Assembly: GCF_040807025.1 (NCBI RefSeq)
Contig: NC_090981.1
Coordinates: forward strand, 42,883,817-42,947,816
From: Struthio camelus
Taxonomy: Eukaryota; Chordata; Aves; Struthioniformes; Struthionidae
Length of the DNA stretch: 64,000 bases
Direction of reading: 5' to 3'
Part shown: in pieces, positions 23,729-36,918 of the stretch
Numbering within the stretch: the stretch's first letter is position 1
Layout of the letters: the number at the start of each line of letters is the position of its first letter
Position numbers and translations under genes: made by a program
The notes under the pieces: generated by a model
The model's input: only the letters and a program-made list of their open reading frames with translations
Told to the model about the DNA's origin: nothing
The model's database searches: none

Positions 23729-26344
23729 AGGCAGAGTGGGCCTGGCCAGGAGCAGGCCTTGCTCCCTTCAACATGCCTCCTGGCTGACAGAGAGAAATGC
23801 TCCTCTCCTTGCCAGAAACTGGAAGCCAGATACCAGGATTTTTTAGCTCTGTGGAACAGGTCGTCACTTGGAACCACCTAATCACTTTTACTTGCAGAGA
23901 TTTATTACATTTTAAAAATTTAATTCAGTATTTGGTACAGGTCAGAGGTGACTACAGTGCAGTATTGTGTGAAGTTTTGAAGAAAAGTAATTTAATCTTA
24001 TTTCAATTGTTTTTGTGGGTAGCTCATAATTTACATGCTGTAAAAAAACAGTGATCTTTCACGAGGTCAGGAAAGGTAATACAGTAATGACTCCAGCCTC
24101 GAAAAACCAGATCAACCAGCTTTTCTGCCAAGGCATAAACAAACCTAAACATAGTGGGGAGAAAAACCTCCAAGACTTTCTTTGGGTCAAAGCAATGGTG
24201 TCACAGTAGGCAAAAGTAGGTAGTCAGAGCACTGGGCTTCTATTTGCAGAAAATGACGATACAATTGCTCACTGAGCAATGAGGATACTCTTGAAGCTGT
24301 CGTTGCCAAGTGATACGTTGAATTAAATAAGGGGAATTAACCTTTGCAGTCCTGGGAATCCAGTTTACACTAATCAGATAGCTGTGGAACATTTAGATTT
24401 TCTTAATTCTTACCCCCACGCTCCTAATTAATTTGCCGTCAAGCCCAGCAACGATAGCTAATACACTGAGTACTTGTAACAACCACACAGAATTTTTACA
24501 CAATTAAAATGCAGGAACTATTGCTCTTACTTTTCAGCCTTTTATACTGTTTTGCAAAAAGACATTCATCAGCTGAGGTTATATAGATGTAAGACTACAT
24601 TGTTTAAATGTGCACTTACCAACAGTAATGTAAAAGGTGGGGAGAGCAAAAATCCAGCACGTGAGGCAGGGTGAGCTACATGTCACATTCTGCGTATAAA
24701 AGTTTTTGCTTACGTAGTCTTGGGCTGTGCAGTGCTACCACAGTTTGGGGGGAAGTAGAGTGATTGGCACCGAAACACTCGTCCGAATCTGGATCACTAA
24801 GTGTGAGTGACCACCCCAATGCCTGCCTTTTCTAGTTTAGTAATGTCCCATTGATTACTATATACGACGTGTTTTAATATAAGGTGAGTGAGGGCAAATG
24901 ACCGAAGCTAGTGAGCCAGAAGGCAGCTGTGGATGGGGATGTGTGTAGCTGACAGTGCCGTGCCTGTGTGCAGCGCAATGTGGGGTTGCAGGCTCTGAGC
25001 AGGGCAGCTCAGGAGTTACTCAGAGGTAAGGAGTCTCAGAGGACTGGCTGTGACTGCGTGCTGAGGAGGTTGTGTGGCCCTGCTACTGGGAGAGAAAGCT
25101 CTCACCGCCCCTGAAGCAGAGTTGTCTGGCTACCACAGGGCTGAAAAACCCCCAGGACTGGTGCAATCCAGCAGCTCCTCTCTCACAAATGCCCCAGGAT
25201 GAATGAGCCCAACTGTCAGAAGAAAATATCTCACCCCTCCTGAAGGAATTAACTGCTTATCCTCGCAGTGGGGCTAATTTAGCCATCCGAATCCTGCTTC
25301 CACCTTGCGCATCCCCCAAGACACAGAGCAGCTTTAGGTGGAAGGGAGGAAACAGGAAAGGGTTCCTTCTCTGGTGCCTTGTAGCGATAGCCATGTTTGC
25401 AGTGCGATCCTGTATTTCTGTGCTGCGTTCGGATCTGGGTAGGACTGCTGGATACAGTACAATATGGAAGCGCTTTCCCCTGCCACTGCCAAAGGAAGCC
25501 CAGGCAATGGCAGGGGACAGCGTGGCATCAGGAGGCCTCGCGCAGTGAACTCCTCACCTTGCTCTGCAGCGCGGCTGAAGGAAGAATCTGTTTTGTTCCT
25601 TCGCATCCTTTACTGTTCTTTCACAACAGGCTAACAGTGAATATGGCTGCTCTGCTTGTGCAGCCATAGCTTTTGCAAACGTTAACAGTTCTGTTCACTT
25701 CAATAAGTGCTTTCTAAAGGCACATTAACTAAGCATTTTCAGACTTAGCAAGAAAATACTTATATGGGATTGTCACATATCTGGCGTTTAAATATTTGAC
25801 AAGTTTCAGCTACATAGAAGTACTTTTCTAAACCTGGATAATAATAATGGCTATGGTTTTCATTAAACTTAAAAAGAAATTAAACAATTCCATCACAAAT
25901 TAAATAATTCAATCACAGACAGCCATTTTACAGAACCACAACTCCCTCCCAAGAAAGTAATGACAGAATAGGAAAATTATTTTTGGTCATAACTATAGCT
26001 TTTTTTTGGAGTGTGGTGATCCTCAAGTTTTTTGCTCAAACGACTGCACTGGATCTAATAAAGAGTTTGTGTTTTTTCCTGAGTGTGCAGACAGTGGAAG
26101 GTAAGCAGAGCTAAGAAACTGGGAGGCGAGGAGACTGGTTCCCATGACGCTGAATGAGCAATGTGAGCACAGACGAGATGATGGTGTGACTCAGCCAGGC
26201 AGGTTGCATCTCTTTCTCACTTCCTTTCTCAGCAAGGGTAGTTTTCCAACTGGTGTTCTGGAGTCCTGGCTGGCCAGCATACTTGTTCCATTAAACTCAC
26301 TCCTTTGTGGACACTGGGTTTTGCCTGGTTTATTTAGTAACCAT
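23729..26344. other. Intergenic, nothing recognised
   Basis: Mostly unique DNA, slightly GC-richer at 24900-25600. No gene, RNA or repeat recognised. Confidence 0.4.
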
Positions 26345-26535
26345 GAGCTCATCTCTCTTTCGAGCTTTATCCAGTCTTCCCTAGAGCTTTCTTGTATCCA
26401 CAGCATCTTTGGCAAGGAGGTCCCCAGGTCTGCCACCTGCTGTGTGTCTTTTGTACCATGTTTTTTTTTACATCTAACCTGGCTGTTGGTATTTGAGTAG
26501 GTGGCCCCAGTTGCTAGTTCTTGTAACGGCGGAGG
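26345..26535 (-). mobile_element. Ancient CR1-like LINE 3' fragment (weak)
   Basis: On the + strand the sequence has, in order, TTTATCCAGTCTTCCCTAGA, CCACAGCATCTTTGGCAAGG, GGTCCCCAGGTCTG, TGTGTGTCTTTTGTACCATG and GGTGGCCCCAGTTGCTAGTT. This order is familiar from the 3' region of old sauropsid CR1 elements read in antisense. It is heavily diverged, so family assignment is tentative. Confidence 0.5.
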
Positions 26536-27994
26536 ACATGTGCAACCAGTCTGAGCCCCTGCCCTGCTGGCTTTATTCCAGACTGAAGTGCTCTCGCCCA
26601 CATCATCATGTCACATACAGGAGTTGTTCCTTTTAATCATGTGCCGCATATGTTGCTGGACTCTGCTAGAGCCTAAACTGTTAATGTGAGTGGATCACTG
26701 CATTGTCTATTATTCCTAGCTGTACAAGGTAACTTGAATCCAGTTCAGTCAAGCTTTAAAGAGGCATTTGTGTGTCTGTTGCTTAAGCTCCTTCATACTA
26801 ATTTATCAGCATAAAATTGCAACAGGTAAGGTAGCAGTCTCTGCCAAACCAAGCAATCCCATAATAATAATTTCTTTCTTCTACTTGCTATGCTGCATCT
26901 TGGACTCTAATGTCATTTACTATTTAGATTGTCATAAGCCAGGACTGCAGCCAGAAAAAACACCATGACCTCTCAGTGTCCTTGGACATTTGTGCATGTC
27001 TCTAAAACGCTCCCTTTTTTACATTGTCACAGCCATGTAATGATCCAGACTGGAGAACTGATCCTGCTAAAATTTTACCTTTTTTTGGATTAGTTTCCTG
27101 CTATCCCTACACAGCTGCACCAACCTATGGGCCACTGCACAGGATTGGGCAGTGCATGGGAGTTCATGCTGAGAAAACGGAAATCTATGACCCTAGGAGT
27201 ATCTGTTTTCTCCCTTACTCCTACCAGATGGCTATTCCAGTATTTTACTGCTATGATGACTGGAAACATTGCAATTTCCATCTCATGTTTTTTCATGCCT
27301 TATTTAGATCATTAATAAATTAAGAACATATGGATATAACATGATAAGACCCCAGAACAGATCACAGATACTGACAGATTGGCTAAACAGTCAGGTCAGA
27401 TTCTTGAAATGGAATTCATAGTCCAAAATTAATAAATGAATGACTTTGCTAAAAGGAAGGCATCTATGACTAATCAGGAAATGTGGTCAAAATGCAGTAC
27501 TTCATGTGTATAATGCAGATTAACAACATATCATCATATCATAAATTCCCAAGGAATACAGAATAAAAAAATAAGACATTGATATTGCACAAGCCTTGGA
27601 TTAAGTTCATTTTCCATTTAGGTGGCAACACGAAATGGTATTATGATTCAACCAATCATATTTCCTTATCTCTTAAAGCAGTTATGCCTTTTATTAGTCA
27701 TTACAAAAATCAAAGTTCAAGGAAGAGTAAGGGAGCTGTCCTAAAAAATAGGGCTTTGATTAAGCAATCACAAATTCAAATACTCCTTACTGTGAGAGAC
27801 ATTTTAGAGCTAGGTAAAATATTCATCTTCTAGATTCCAATTTTGTTCTCAAGTCCTTCTTTACTTGAAATGCTGGAATAGTTCAAACAATTTTGACATC
27901 AGTCAACACTATTCTGAATGAACACGTCCCTTTGTTAAACTGAACTGAAAGCTTGGCGTAGAAACTTTCCATGGAGCTCTTAGAATTCACCTCC

Positions 27995-28018
27995 TTTTTT
28001 TTTTTTTTTTTTTTTTTT
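27995..28018 (+). repeat. T24 homopolymer
   Basis: Uninterrupted run of 24 T. No attached retrocopy is evident. Confidence 0.95.
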
Positions 28019-29208
28019 GCAAATATCAATCAGAATTTAAAAATACACTCTGATTAGAAGATAGATCCAAGCATTAGCAGGTATTAACGGCAAGGACAGG
28101 ATCTCACTGTCATCATTAAATGACTTTCTGGATCCAGACTCTTGGCATCCTCTCGCTGTTGAAAACAACACTACTGCTTGGGTAAACTCTAAGTTCCTCA
28201 GGAGCCATCACCAACTCTCAGACTATGTTTATCCCGACAGCTGCCCCAGGCCTTATCTACACCTAGATGTTTAGATAATGTCAATAAAACTGACCTAAAT
28301 GAAACTAACTTGTGAGGCAAGGCATGATGTACTGGCCAAATCAAAGCCCAGACACTAAAGCCTGTTCACTGCTGCAGTTTAGCACATGCATACAGTTTAG
28401 TCCCTGCCTCTACTGACTGTGGTGAGGTTAGAGGATGCCTACAGCTTTAGCTTGGCAGGCATTACATGAGACTGTGTTTGGATGACCTGCCATGGTTGCA
28501 GGGACAGTTTCGAGACACCTCAGCCCCTATACTGCCATTAGACATTTTGTTTGCTCCCTTTGGCAATCCCTGCTTTCGTTCTCAGGGAACATTTGGCATT
28601 TTAGCCACAGAGTCTTGCTGTCCCCAGCACGGGCAGCGCTGCCTCCAGATACCTGCCTCCGCTGCTTCCTTTGCACCAGCTTGGAGCCCTTGGGAAGCTG
28701 GGTTGCTACTCATCACCACTACTCTTTGTCTGGTTAAGTTAGTGATCTACTAGCTCTTAGAAGGGCCAAAAAAAATGCCATCAGTAGCACGAGGGACCAT
28801 GAAGCTGGAAGTAGCAGTCTCTCTTTTTGTTGCTGATCTGGGAACCTTTAGATTCCCAGAGCCATCATCTGAAAATCTCATCCTTCTTATTCTTCTGAAA
28901 TTTCATCCTCAGTCATTGTTCTCTTCTCTCTTCTTTCTCAAAGTTTGAGTGCTTTCTGTCACACAACTCTTCTTTCCATCCATCCCTAGATCTCCACATC
29001 CACTGCAGATTCTGTCGATTTACCGTGGATTTACTAAAACATTTCACAGTATGTTGTAATTCTTGTAAGATCTCAACAGATGAAGGGACCATGAGGAAAG
29101 AAAAAAAAGTGGAGTTTCCAGCTCAGCACTTATAAAGCATTGCTTTTTTCCTTGATTTGTGGATTCTCTTTCCATAGGCTTCCTGTAGTTAGAGATAAGA
29201 GGGAAGTT

Positions 29209-29236
29209 GCAAAAAAAAAAAACAAAAAAAAAAACA
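29209..29236 (+). repeat. Interrupted A-rich tract
   Basis: Two A12-class runs separated by single C residues. Simple repeat. Confidence 0.9.
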
Positions 29237-30714
29237 ACCCTTCTTTTGAAAGCACTCCAGGGACTGTGGTAGGAGGTACAGTAACTGTGTATGTGTGTGT
29301 TAAAAATAACAGGAAAAGAACACTGGAAAACCATGTGTGCTTCTGCTAAGTTGGAAAACATGGAAGGGCAGATGCATCAGGTAGGCAATGCCATTGTGCA
29401 GGCTGGCAGCAGCAGGAGAAATAACATGAACAGGAGTGAAGGCGGTAGGGAAGGCAGCAGTCTGGCTAGCAACTGTATTAGCATATCTGTAGGTTATTTC
29501 TGCTGTGGGTTGTTACTGCTACAGATTGCTGCTGATCTGAGACATATGCCCACAAGGCATAGAAGGACTAAGTTCAAAAAGGTCATGAGAAAACCAGAAA
29601 AGCATGTCATACTCCAGTTTGCTTGTATGGTGCCTCCCAATCTGTGTTAGGTCAACACAGACAATATGACCAATCCTTAGAGATTGTTTATAATCTCTGT
29701 GCTTAATTTAAGAATCACTTGTGCATTTAATCTTACCGCCCAGAAAGAGAGGGAAGAGGATACAGCATCCCTTAAGTGCCCTAACAATCACTTTCTTACT
29801 CAGGTGTATGTGTGTTTTAAATGCAAAAGGGGTGAAACAAGCAAACACACTAAGAAAAAGCAAGCAAAGCAAAGGCAATACCCTCCATAGCCCTCTGGGA
29901 AAATTACATACAACTATCATGGCACCTTGTTTTGTACACAGGAATAATATTTTAAAGAGCTCTTCCCAGAAGCCTACTGGAACACCTGGCAGCACTGACT
30001 GCATGCAGTTCCCTACCCAGCTCGTCGAGGGCTCATTGTACCATGCGCTCCAGCCTCTGCCTGTGATTTAGTCAGCTCCTGAGTCTCTGAGCCTGCGTCT
30101 TGATGCTGCTCTTTGAAGGTGACAAGGTCAACAGTTCAGTGTCACTCTCTCCATGCTCTTTATCTCAGACTCGCTAAGCACAGTTCTCCCAGAGTGCACA
30201 AAAATTTGTGGTGCAGGACTGGCATTTCCCATGCCTGCTGTCTAGCTCTTCAAAATGGGTACAAATCCCATGGGGTTTCCCAGAGGTTTCTTACTGTTCT
30301 AAAACCTGCTCGGTGTTTGTCTCCCTCAGAGTCGTACAGGGAGGCTCTTTCACCCCACCTCAGTGTGCTTCTGCGCCTTCATTTGGTCAAAGAAGCGCTG
30401 GCACAGCTGCGTGGTGGGGAAGCAAGAATGCAGATGGGCTTGAAAAGCTCCTCTCTCCAGAGCAGAAAACATCAGGGATCTCAGCAGGAGACCTTGCTGT
30501 CGCCTGAGTCATGGTTGCTCGGAAATGGTGAGCATGACCTAAAGATCTGAACTTTTCCTGAGCTAAAATCAGATAAGACGGGTCCTGGACTTTCAATAGC
30601 ATTTGTGTTTGAACAGAGGTACACAAGTGTAAAGCAATGTGCCACAGCCTTGCTACCATGTCAGCCTACCCAGTGAACATGGAATACGTGCTGCAGCTGT
30701 AGACATACTTTAAG

Positions 30715-31010
30715 GATGTTATCATGTCTGTCTGTGGTCTTCTTCAGACCAAACAAAATTAATTCCCCAAACATTCTTTAGACCTTGTTCACATCTTCTC
30801 TGGACTTTGTCCAGTTTTGTTTTAGGAAGATACAGCTTGAGTTAAAAATGTCCTCTAACTAAGACCTTACTGGTGCTGAGTGAAGGAGAGATTCCTTCAC
30901 ATACATTACAGACAAATACCCTCTTTGCTACAGCACAATGCAGTTGACTATCATTGAGTTTGTAATTCATTGTAATGATTCAGTTTATTTTAAGGCAGAA
31001 TTGTTATGTT
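30715..31010 (-). mobile_element. Ancient CR1/L3-like LINE fragment
   Basis: On the + strand, CATCTTCTCTGGACTTTGTC, ACCTTACTGGTGCTGAGTG and GCTACAGCACAATGCAGTTG followed by ACTATCATTGAGTTTGTAAT keep the order of the antisense 3' region of old CR1/L3-type elements. No frame survives. Boundaries are approximate. Confidence 0.6.
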
Positions 31011-34000
31011 ATACACTCCATCCTACCTTCCTTCCGGTGCAGATGTAGAAACATTATACAAGACTTGGCAGACACCCATGCTGAAAATATCTTTCAGCCC
31101 CTTTCAAATAAGAGTTTTACAAACCAGTACTTACACACAGTAGCTCAGCTGAAATTAAAGAAAATGAAAAGGAAAAAAAGAAATCCCTCCTCTGTTTGGT
31201 CAATGTATCCTGACATTCCTTCAATTAATTTCCAGGCAGTAAATCTGTTTACCCATTTTCACTGGCTAGGGTTAACACTTCACAATACTCATCAGCCATT
31301 GCAACCTTTTTCTGGTATCAGAAAGGTTTTTGTTGTAAAATTTAAGTTAAATTGCCCCTTGGAACTGGTGTAGTTTTGCTATACTGCTAAAAGGAATACA
31401 AACAGTAGGAAAAATACAAACAGTAGGAAAGATCTGAGAAACGTTATGGGCCAGTATCACTTTTAATGGTTACATAATAAAGATCCTACAGCTAATTGGG
31501 TGTTTGGATAGTACCACAGGATCACTACAGACTTAGTTATCTTTGTGATAAGCCATGAATAAACTTCCTATGACGTGAGATGGACCAGCAGGATTCTAAA
31601 AGAGAAAGAAGGGCAAAATCCTTATCCAGTTCATCCAAATTAATACTTTGTCTTTAGTAATTTTCCACCACAACTACATTCCTGCTGCAAACAATTTTTA
31701 TGTCCAAGAATACAGTTATAATATTTTTGCTCCCATTGTCATAATGCTGACCCTTTTTTAAAATTCCAGGTGTTGAGGCAAGCTCAAATTTATCATTATC
31801 TGCTTTCAGCTGATTTGCTCAAAAGACTAGCTGGCTATTACAAAGGACTACAGTAACACCCACACCACGGAACATGCCAACACAGTAACAATGTTTCTTT
31901 TTGTTGAGCTATTACATATTTTTTTCCTAAGCTTAATAATGAACCATTGTTTCATTTACTCAACACAGGTAAAAGAATGGTATTATGTACAGCAGGCAGA
32001 CGCAGACTCAGCCTAAACTAGTGGCTGCTCTAATGAGTTGCGAGCAATCTCAATATCCCCTTCTTTGAGCTCCTGTCTACACAAAGAGGATAATACTTCC
32101 CCGACTTGCAACAGTAGCATGACAATAAATCGATATTACCTAAATGTTAATATCTTGAGTATAACTATACTTGTAAGTAGAGGTGTTCATTCATGAGCAC
32201 GCTCTGTGCTGTGCACCATGGAAAACATAAGATATAACGTTATAACTAAACCTGTTTCATAATGCATATGCGTAAGCCAGGTTGAATTAAAGCTGTGCAG
32301 GAAGCTTAAATTCTAGCATTTCCTGATTTTAACCTGTTCGATCTTGGCACCTTCACATGCTCTTTTCATATATCTGTAGGCACATCAGCACACAGATATA
32401 ACACATCAAGTGGAACAGCAGTGCTTTGCATTCTGTGCAGCCAGAGCAGTTTTATTTCATTTCTATTTGCATACCCTCTGCTTCCGCAAAGTCACAGTGA
32501 GCAGAAGTCACAGCTGTGCTTTCATGTCAGTGTGAAGTCAGGTTTGGTCCCTCTGCATTTGCATCCCTCAGGCACTAGGCTTACCTAACATTTTGTTCTA
32601 GACCTTTGCCACTACTCTTTATCCCACCTCCAGCGCAAATCCTGCATCTCCTTGCTTTCTGGGCAAGGTGAAAATATTGGAAGCTTTAAAGGCCAAACAT
32701 CAGGAACGAACACAGGAAACTGCTGACAGAAGGCCAGGAAAATCAGGATGCCATGCAATAACCATTAAATGACCATCTTATCAACCCATAGCACCTAGTC
32801 CTTCCTCCAACACAGTGACCCCAAAATGCCATTAATCAATATGCTCTCCCACAGTAGTAACAACACAACAGCACATCAACACATCATGCTCATAAAACAC
32901 ACTTTCATCATGGCCAGTATTTCCAAGGACTACCAAATACCTGGGGGAGACTGAGTAAGACAGGGAATGGGAGCAACTTCCTAGGTGTGGAGAGTGAAAT
33001 AAAATGGATCTTTGCTATCAGGGAAATCACACAATATGAACCAGTTGCCTTTTTTTTTTTTCTTGTTTCATAGGAACCTTGCTGGAGGCACGCAGATGGT
33101 CAAGGACATTAGTGAAAACTACCACTTAGTACCTAACAGGTCTGAGAACAAGGCTGGCAAGAACAGCCAGAAATGCTCAGAGATGTGTTCAAATGCTCTG
33201 AAAAAAAGAGAGGAACCACTTAAGATGACACAGGGTTTTTTAATAAAAGCACAAGGAGGAAAGATAGGGTACTTCACTGCATTGAAATGAGGTAATGAAA
33301 AGGCTTACTGTGTCCACAGACCTGGTTTTGCACTGAGAAAGCAAAGTCTTGCTTTGCTGTAACTCAGGGACCTGCAGAACTGGATGGGGAAATGCAGAGG
33401 GAACTTGGGGCTGTGACGAGTGGGAGATACCCCGGTGCCCTCCTCATTTCCCAGATGCCAGGTGGTGCCTGTGGATAAGCTAAGGCAACAAGAGCCGACA
33501 CATGGGCTTGTTTGGGATCAGAAACTAAATACTTTTTAAAACTAATTCCTGTTGTTTTAATCAAACCAAACTCCCCCCTCCCTCCTTGAACCCTTTGCAC
33601 AAACTGCACGGTTTGAAGAGCATTTAAGTGCTTGTGCCATCACGGCAAGAAAGGTTGATTTTTAAAGTTAGAAGATTTTTATTTCCTCTCCCTTCCAAAA
33701 ACAAGGTCTTCTTGCACAGGGTTAACTTCAAATAGATAGATAGATAGATAGATATTTGTACAAGGTACATGGCACAAACAGCCCTTCCCTGACCTTCTTC
33801 CCTAGCATACATGTTACAATAAGCCACCCACAAAAAACACATTTGCCATCTGTATTCAGAAGCTCACAGGATGACACAAAGCACACAAGACAAGCTCTCT
33901 ATAGTGAAAATGCTCCCACCTATTTATTTAAGCACAAACAACTGTGCTAGTACTGACAGGTACCTTGCAATGAAACCACATCCACTTCTCAGTGAAGCAT

Positions 34001-36660
34001 GTTTGACAAAGTGACCTATCTTCGTGATTATTCACACTCATTGTGCTGTTAAAAAGTAATAAAGACCTAAGGGGTATGCCTCGCCAGCCATGCACAGCAA
34101 GACGTCCCCTTTACAGCTCCCAAACCGAGCTATGTTACTACCACCACACCCACAAGCTACTCAAAGTGCGAGGGAGAGCATATATTCAGTTATGACCTCT
34201 GCCCGACGGTGCACAAGGCTTTCCTGATAACATGTCCCAGCCAACCACTACTACAGCAGGCAATTACGAGCCACTGCTCACTTATCTTTTAGTCAGCTTG
34301 GGGTATGCTCTAGCAACCAATACTGCTGTAGCACAAATGACACGTGCATGTTCCAGTCCCCCTGCAAGCCACAGCAAGCGGCAGGACGATTCTTCCAGAC
34401 TCATTAAAGAATTAATCCTCAGTATAGCACAAAAAGTAGGAAACTACCAGTTTGTGATGGAGGACTGAGGTTTAATAAGCATCTACAGTCACCCACTTTT
34501 TCTTCCTGTGGCAGTTACATTCATTGTAACTGTTTTTCACCTATAAACAATTGTGAATTAAACCCTAATAGTCTGTGCTTATTTACAAAGTCTTAAATTT
34601 TCTTTCCAAATTGATAAAATGGCACACTAAAACTGCAAATAGGCTTGACAAATGAGTTGTCCTCAACAAAGAGACTACGATTAACGAAGGCTTGACGCTG
34701 CCTTGTACAAAGTCCCAGTGATTTGAATAGGTCTAAGACCATGTCCAGTTTCTATTAAATGTTTTGAAGTCATGAGGCCATACTAACGTGCAGGCTTTAA
34801 AAGGGGAACAGGGGAACCTTCCTAACAGATATGACGCCAGCTGAAGATGTCAGCTTGGAACACTAACTTCTAGCTGCAAGTAAATAAACAGAACAAAAAC
34901 AGCTGTTCAGGAAAAGGGATACACATTAACTAGCTGCCAGCCTTTTTATGTTGTTCGCAAGGCTTAGGGGGAGCACTGGCAGTTACTGCTCATGTGTGCT
35001 AACACAAGGCAGGCTGATAAAATTGTCTGGTATTAAAGTTGCCTAACCCTCCCTCTTGTAAGATCCTATTTTTAATTGCTTTTTAACTGCCTGGGAAATT
35101 CTGAAGGGAGATGATCTTTGTGTCAGTTATGTGTTCCTCACATCCTTATGACAATCTAACCCAGTTATAAACCTCTCTTAACTCATAGTTTCCTTCTGCT
35201 CACTGGAGGCTAAGTTCAAGGCTGCATTGTGTGAAGGAGGCTCTGCCGCGACACCCGCCCCTGCACCCCTGCAGGACCTCTCCAGCTGCAGCTGGGCCTG
35301 TTTGGGGGTAGGCCAGCCCAGATTTCGTTTAGGGGCAGCAAGGGGTCCCTTTCCTTTGTGTTGTCCCTCCCTCCCACCGTTGCTGGATCTAGGCAAAACA
35401 GGAAAGGAGCAGCCTGCTTTGAATGCAAAGGGGACAAAAAGCTGGACTGGATGGAATAAATCAGGAGAAAATAAGCAGTGACAGCTAGGGCTGGGCCGTG
35501 GCAGACGGCGGGCGAGCGCTGGTTAGGGCAGGACCAGGTGACAGCAGGACTGAATACTCTTTAGGACTGAAGGGCTGAGAGGGAAAACTGCAGAAACCAG
35601 TAGCCAGTATATATGTACATGTCTCTCTGAACTGGAGATTAGATAAAGAGCCAGATGGGAAGACTAGGACTCACTGGGCAAGATTAGGAGCAGGAGATTG
35701 AGTGTGCGTGGAGTGGCGGGTAATGGTAAAGCAAACAGAGCAGCTCTGCAAGTGAGCACGAAACAAAGAAAGAGACAGGGATGGAGGCGGCAGGGACGGC
35801 AGGGCGCTTCCCCGGTGTTCGGCAAGGAGGCAGGACGTGCGTGTGGTCCCCAGCTGTGTGAATGATGGTCCCTCTGCCTCCAGACCCGCTGCCTGGGTCA
35901 GCGCTCAAAATGCCTAGTGTTCAGTCAGCGATAAACTTGCTGGTCTGGGGATTTTTTCCCCCCCTTTTTGCACTGGGACATTACTCACATAACTGCAGAC
36001 CGTATATGTCTAGAGGTGTGAACTACAGTTGAACATGGATTTTGGTAACTTGTGTGCTTGATTTTACAAACCTAAAAACTGTTTAAGGAATGCATATTTG
36101 TGTGTGAGAACTGAACGCATTGCTGGTTTTGGATTGTGCTGAATGTTATTATTCCTGGAGTTGGTATTTGCAAAAATTAAAGGATACGGGGAAGTTGGTA
36201 TACACTGAGTTTAAGAGAGGCTGACAAGAGAAAATACCCATTTCTCATGTTGTGTCACCAACACGGTACCATAAACGCATTCAAGTTTAAACAACTATTA
36301 AACATTTCCCTGCCTGTCTTACCTAGGACAACCTCACGAAGAACAGTAAAAAACTAGGTAAACACACGGTAACACTTTGAGCCAGGAGGAGCACCTCTGT
36401 CGGATAAAGCACCCCTCCAGCCCTTTTCCTCCTTAGTTTGTCTGTTTCCAGCCCTATTTTGTGTATCCTAGAACTACTCTGCTAAATTCAGACAGAAATT
36501 TTATATAAACTATGACAGCCTCCAGCTATATGACCTTGCTGACAATGCCTGTGTTGGCTTTACTGCTGGCTGATCTGATACAAATTTTATTTACAGGCAC
36601 ACTTAGGGTTTTTCTCAGTAAAGACTCAAGAACAGCATTAATGGAACAGAAGGAAGGTGA
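31011..36660. other. Intergenic, nothing recognised except a TAGA microsatellite
   Basis: Unique DNA, AT-rich on the left and more mixed from 35200. A short GATA/TAGA microsatellite lies at 33733-33756. A pyrimidine-poor GC patch at 35220-35540 has no coding support. Confidence 0.45.
33733..33756 (+). repeat. (TAGA)n microsatellite
   Basis: About six copies of ATAG/TAGA in a row. Likely length-variable. Confidence 0.9.
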
Positions 36661-36674
36661 TTTTTTAAAGCGTG

Positions 36675-36918
36675 TTTTTTTTTTTTTTTTTGCATCTGGA
36701 AGTCTCAGGCATCGCTCACAGTAAGAGGTCGTACCGCAAGCACTCCCGCATTGCAAATCCGACCCATTACTTCACAGTGTGGGTTTTGTGTTTTTTTTTT
36801 TTTTTTTGGCAGGCGAGGGACGAACCTGGCTTCTGGCTCTGTAGAGGATTCTGCGGGGGACGTGGGCTACCGGGCCCCCTAATAATAATAATAATAATAA
36901 TGATGATAATGGTAATAA
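36675..36918 (+). repeat. Cluster of T17 tracts and (AAT)n just upstream of the F2RL1 CpG island
   Basis: T17 at 36675-36691, a second T17 at 36791-36807, and (AAT)n at about 36881-36900 continuing imperfectly (TGATGATAATGGTAATAA) to 36918. The GC-rich island begins immediately after. Nucleosome-disfavouring poly(dA:dT) beside a CpG promoter is a common arrangement; a role here is inferred. Confidence 0.85.

Larger units (their letters stand above)
26536..30714. other. Intergenic with simple A/T tracts, no gene seen
   Basis: Unique AT-rich DNA. It contains T24 at 27995-28018 and an interrupted A-tract at about 29210-29236. Open frames up to 145 codons exist around 30113-30550 in several overlapping registers, but none has a recognisable domain or splice context. 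Confidence 0.45.

Noticed and set aside
30113-30550. 145-codon open frame
   Set aside because: Starts at a non-ATG codon and overlaps two other open frames on both strands; no domain or homologue recognised.
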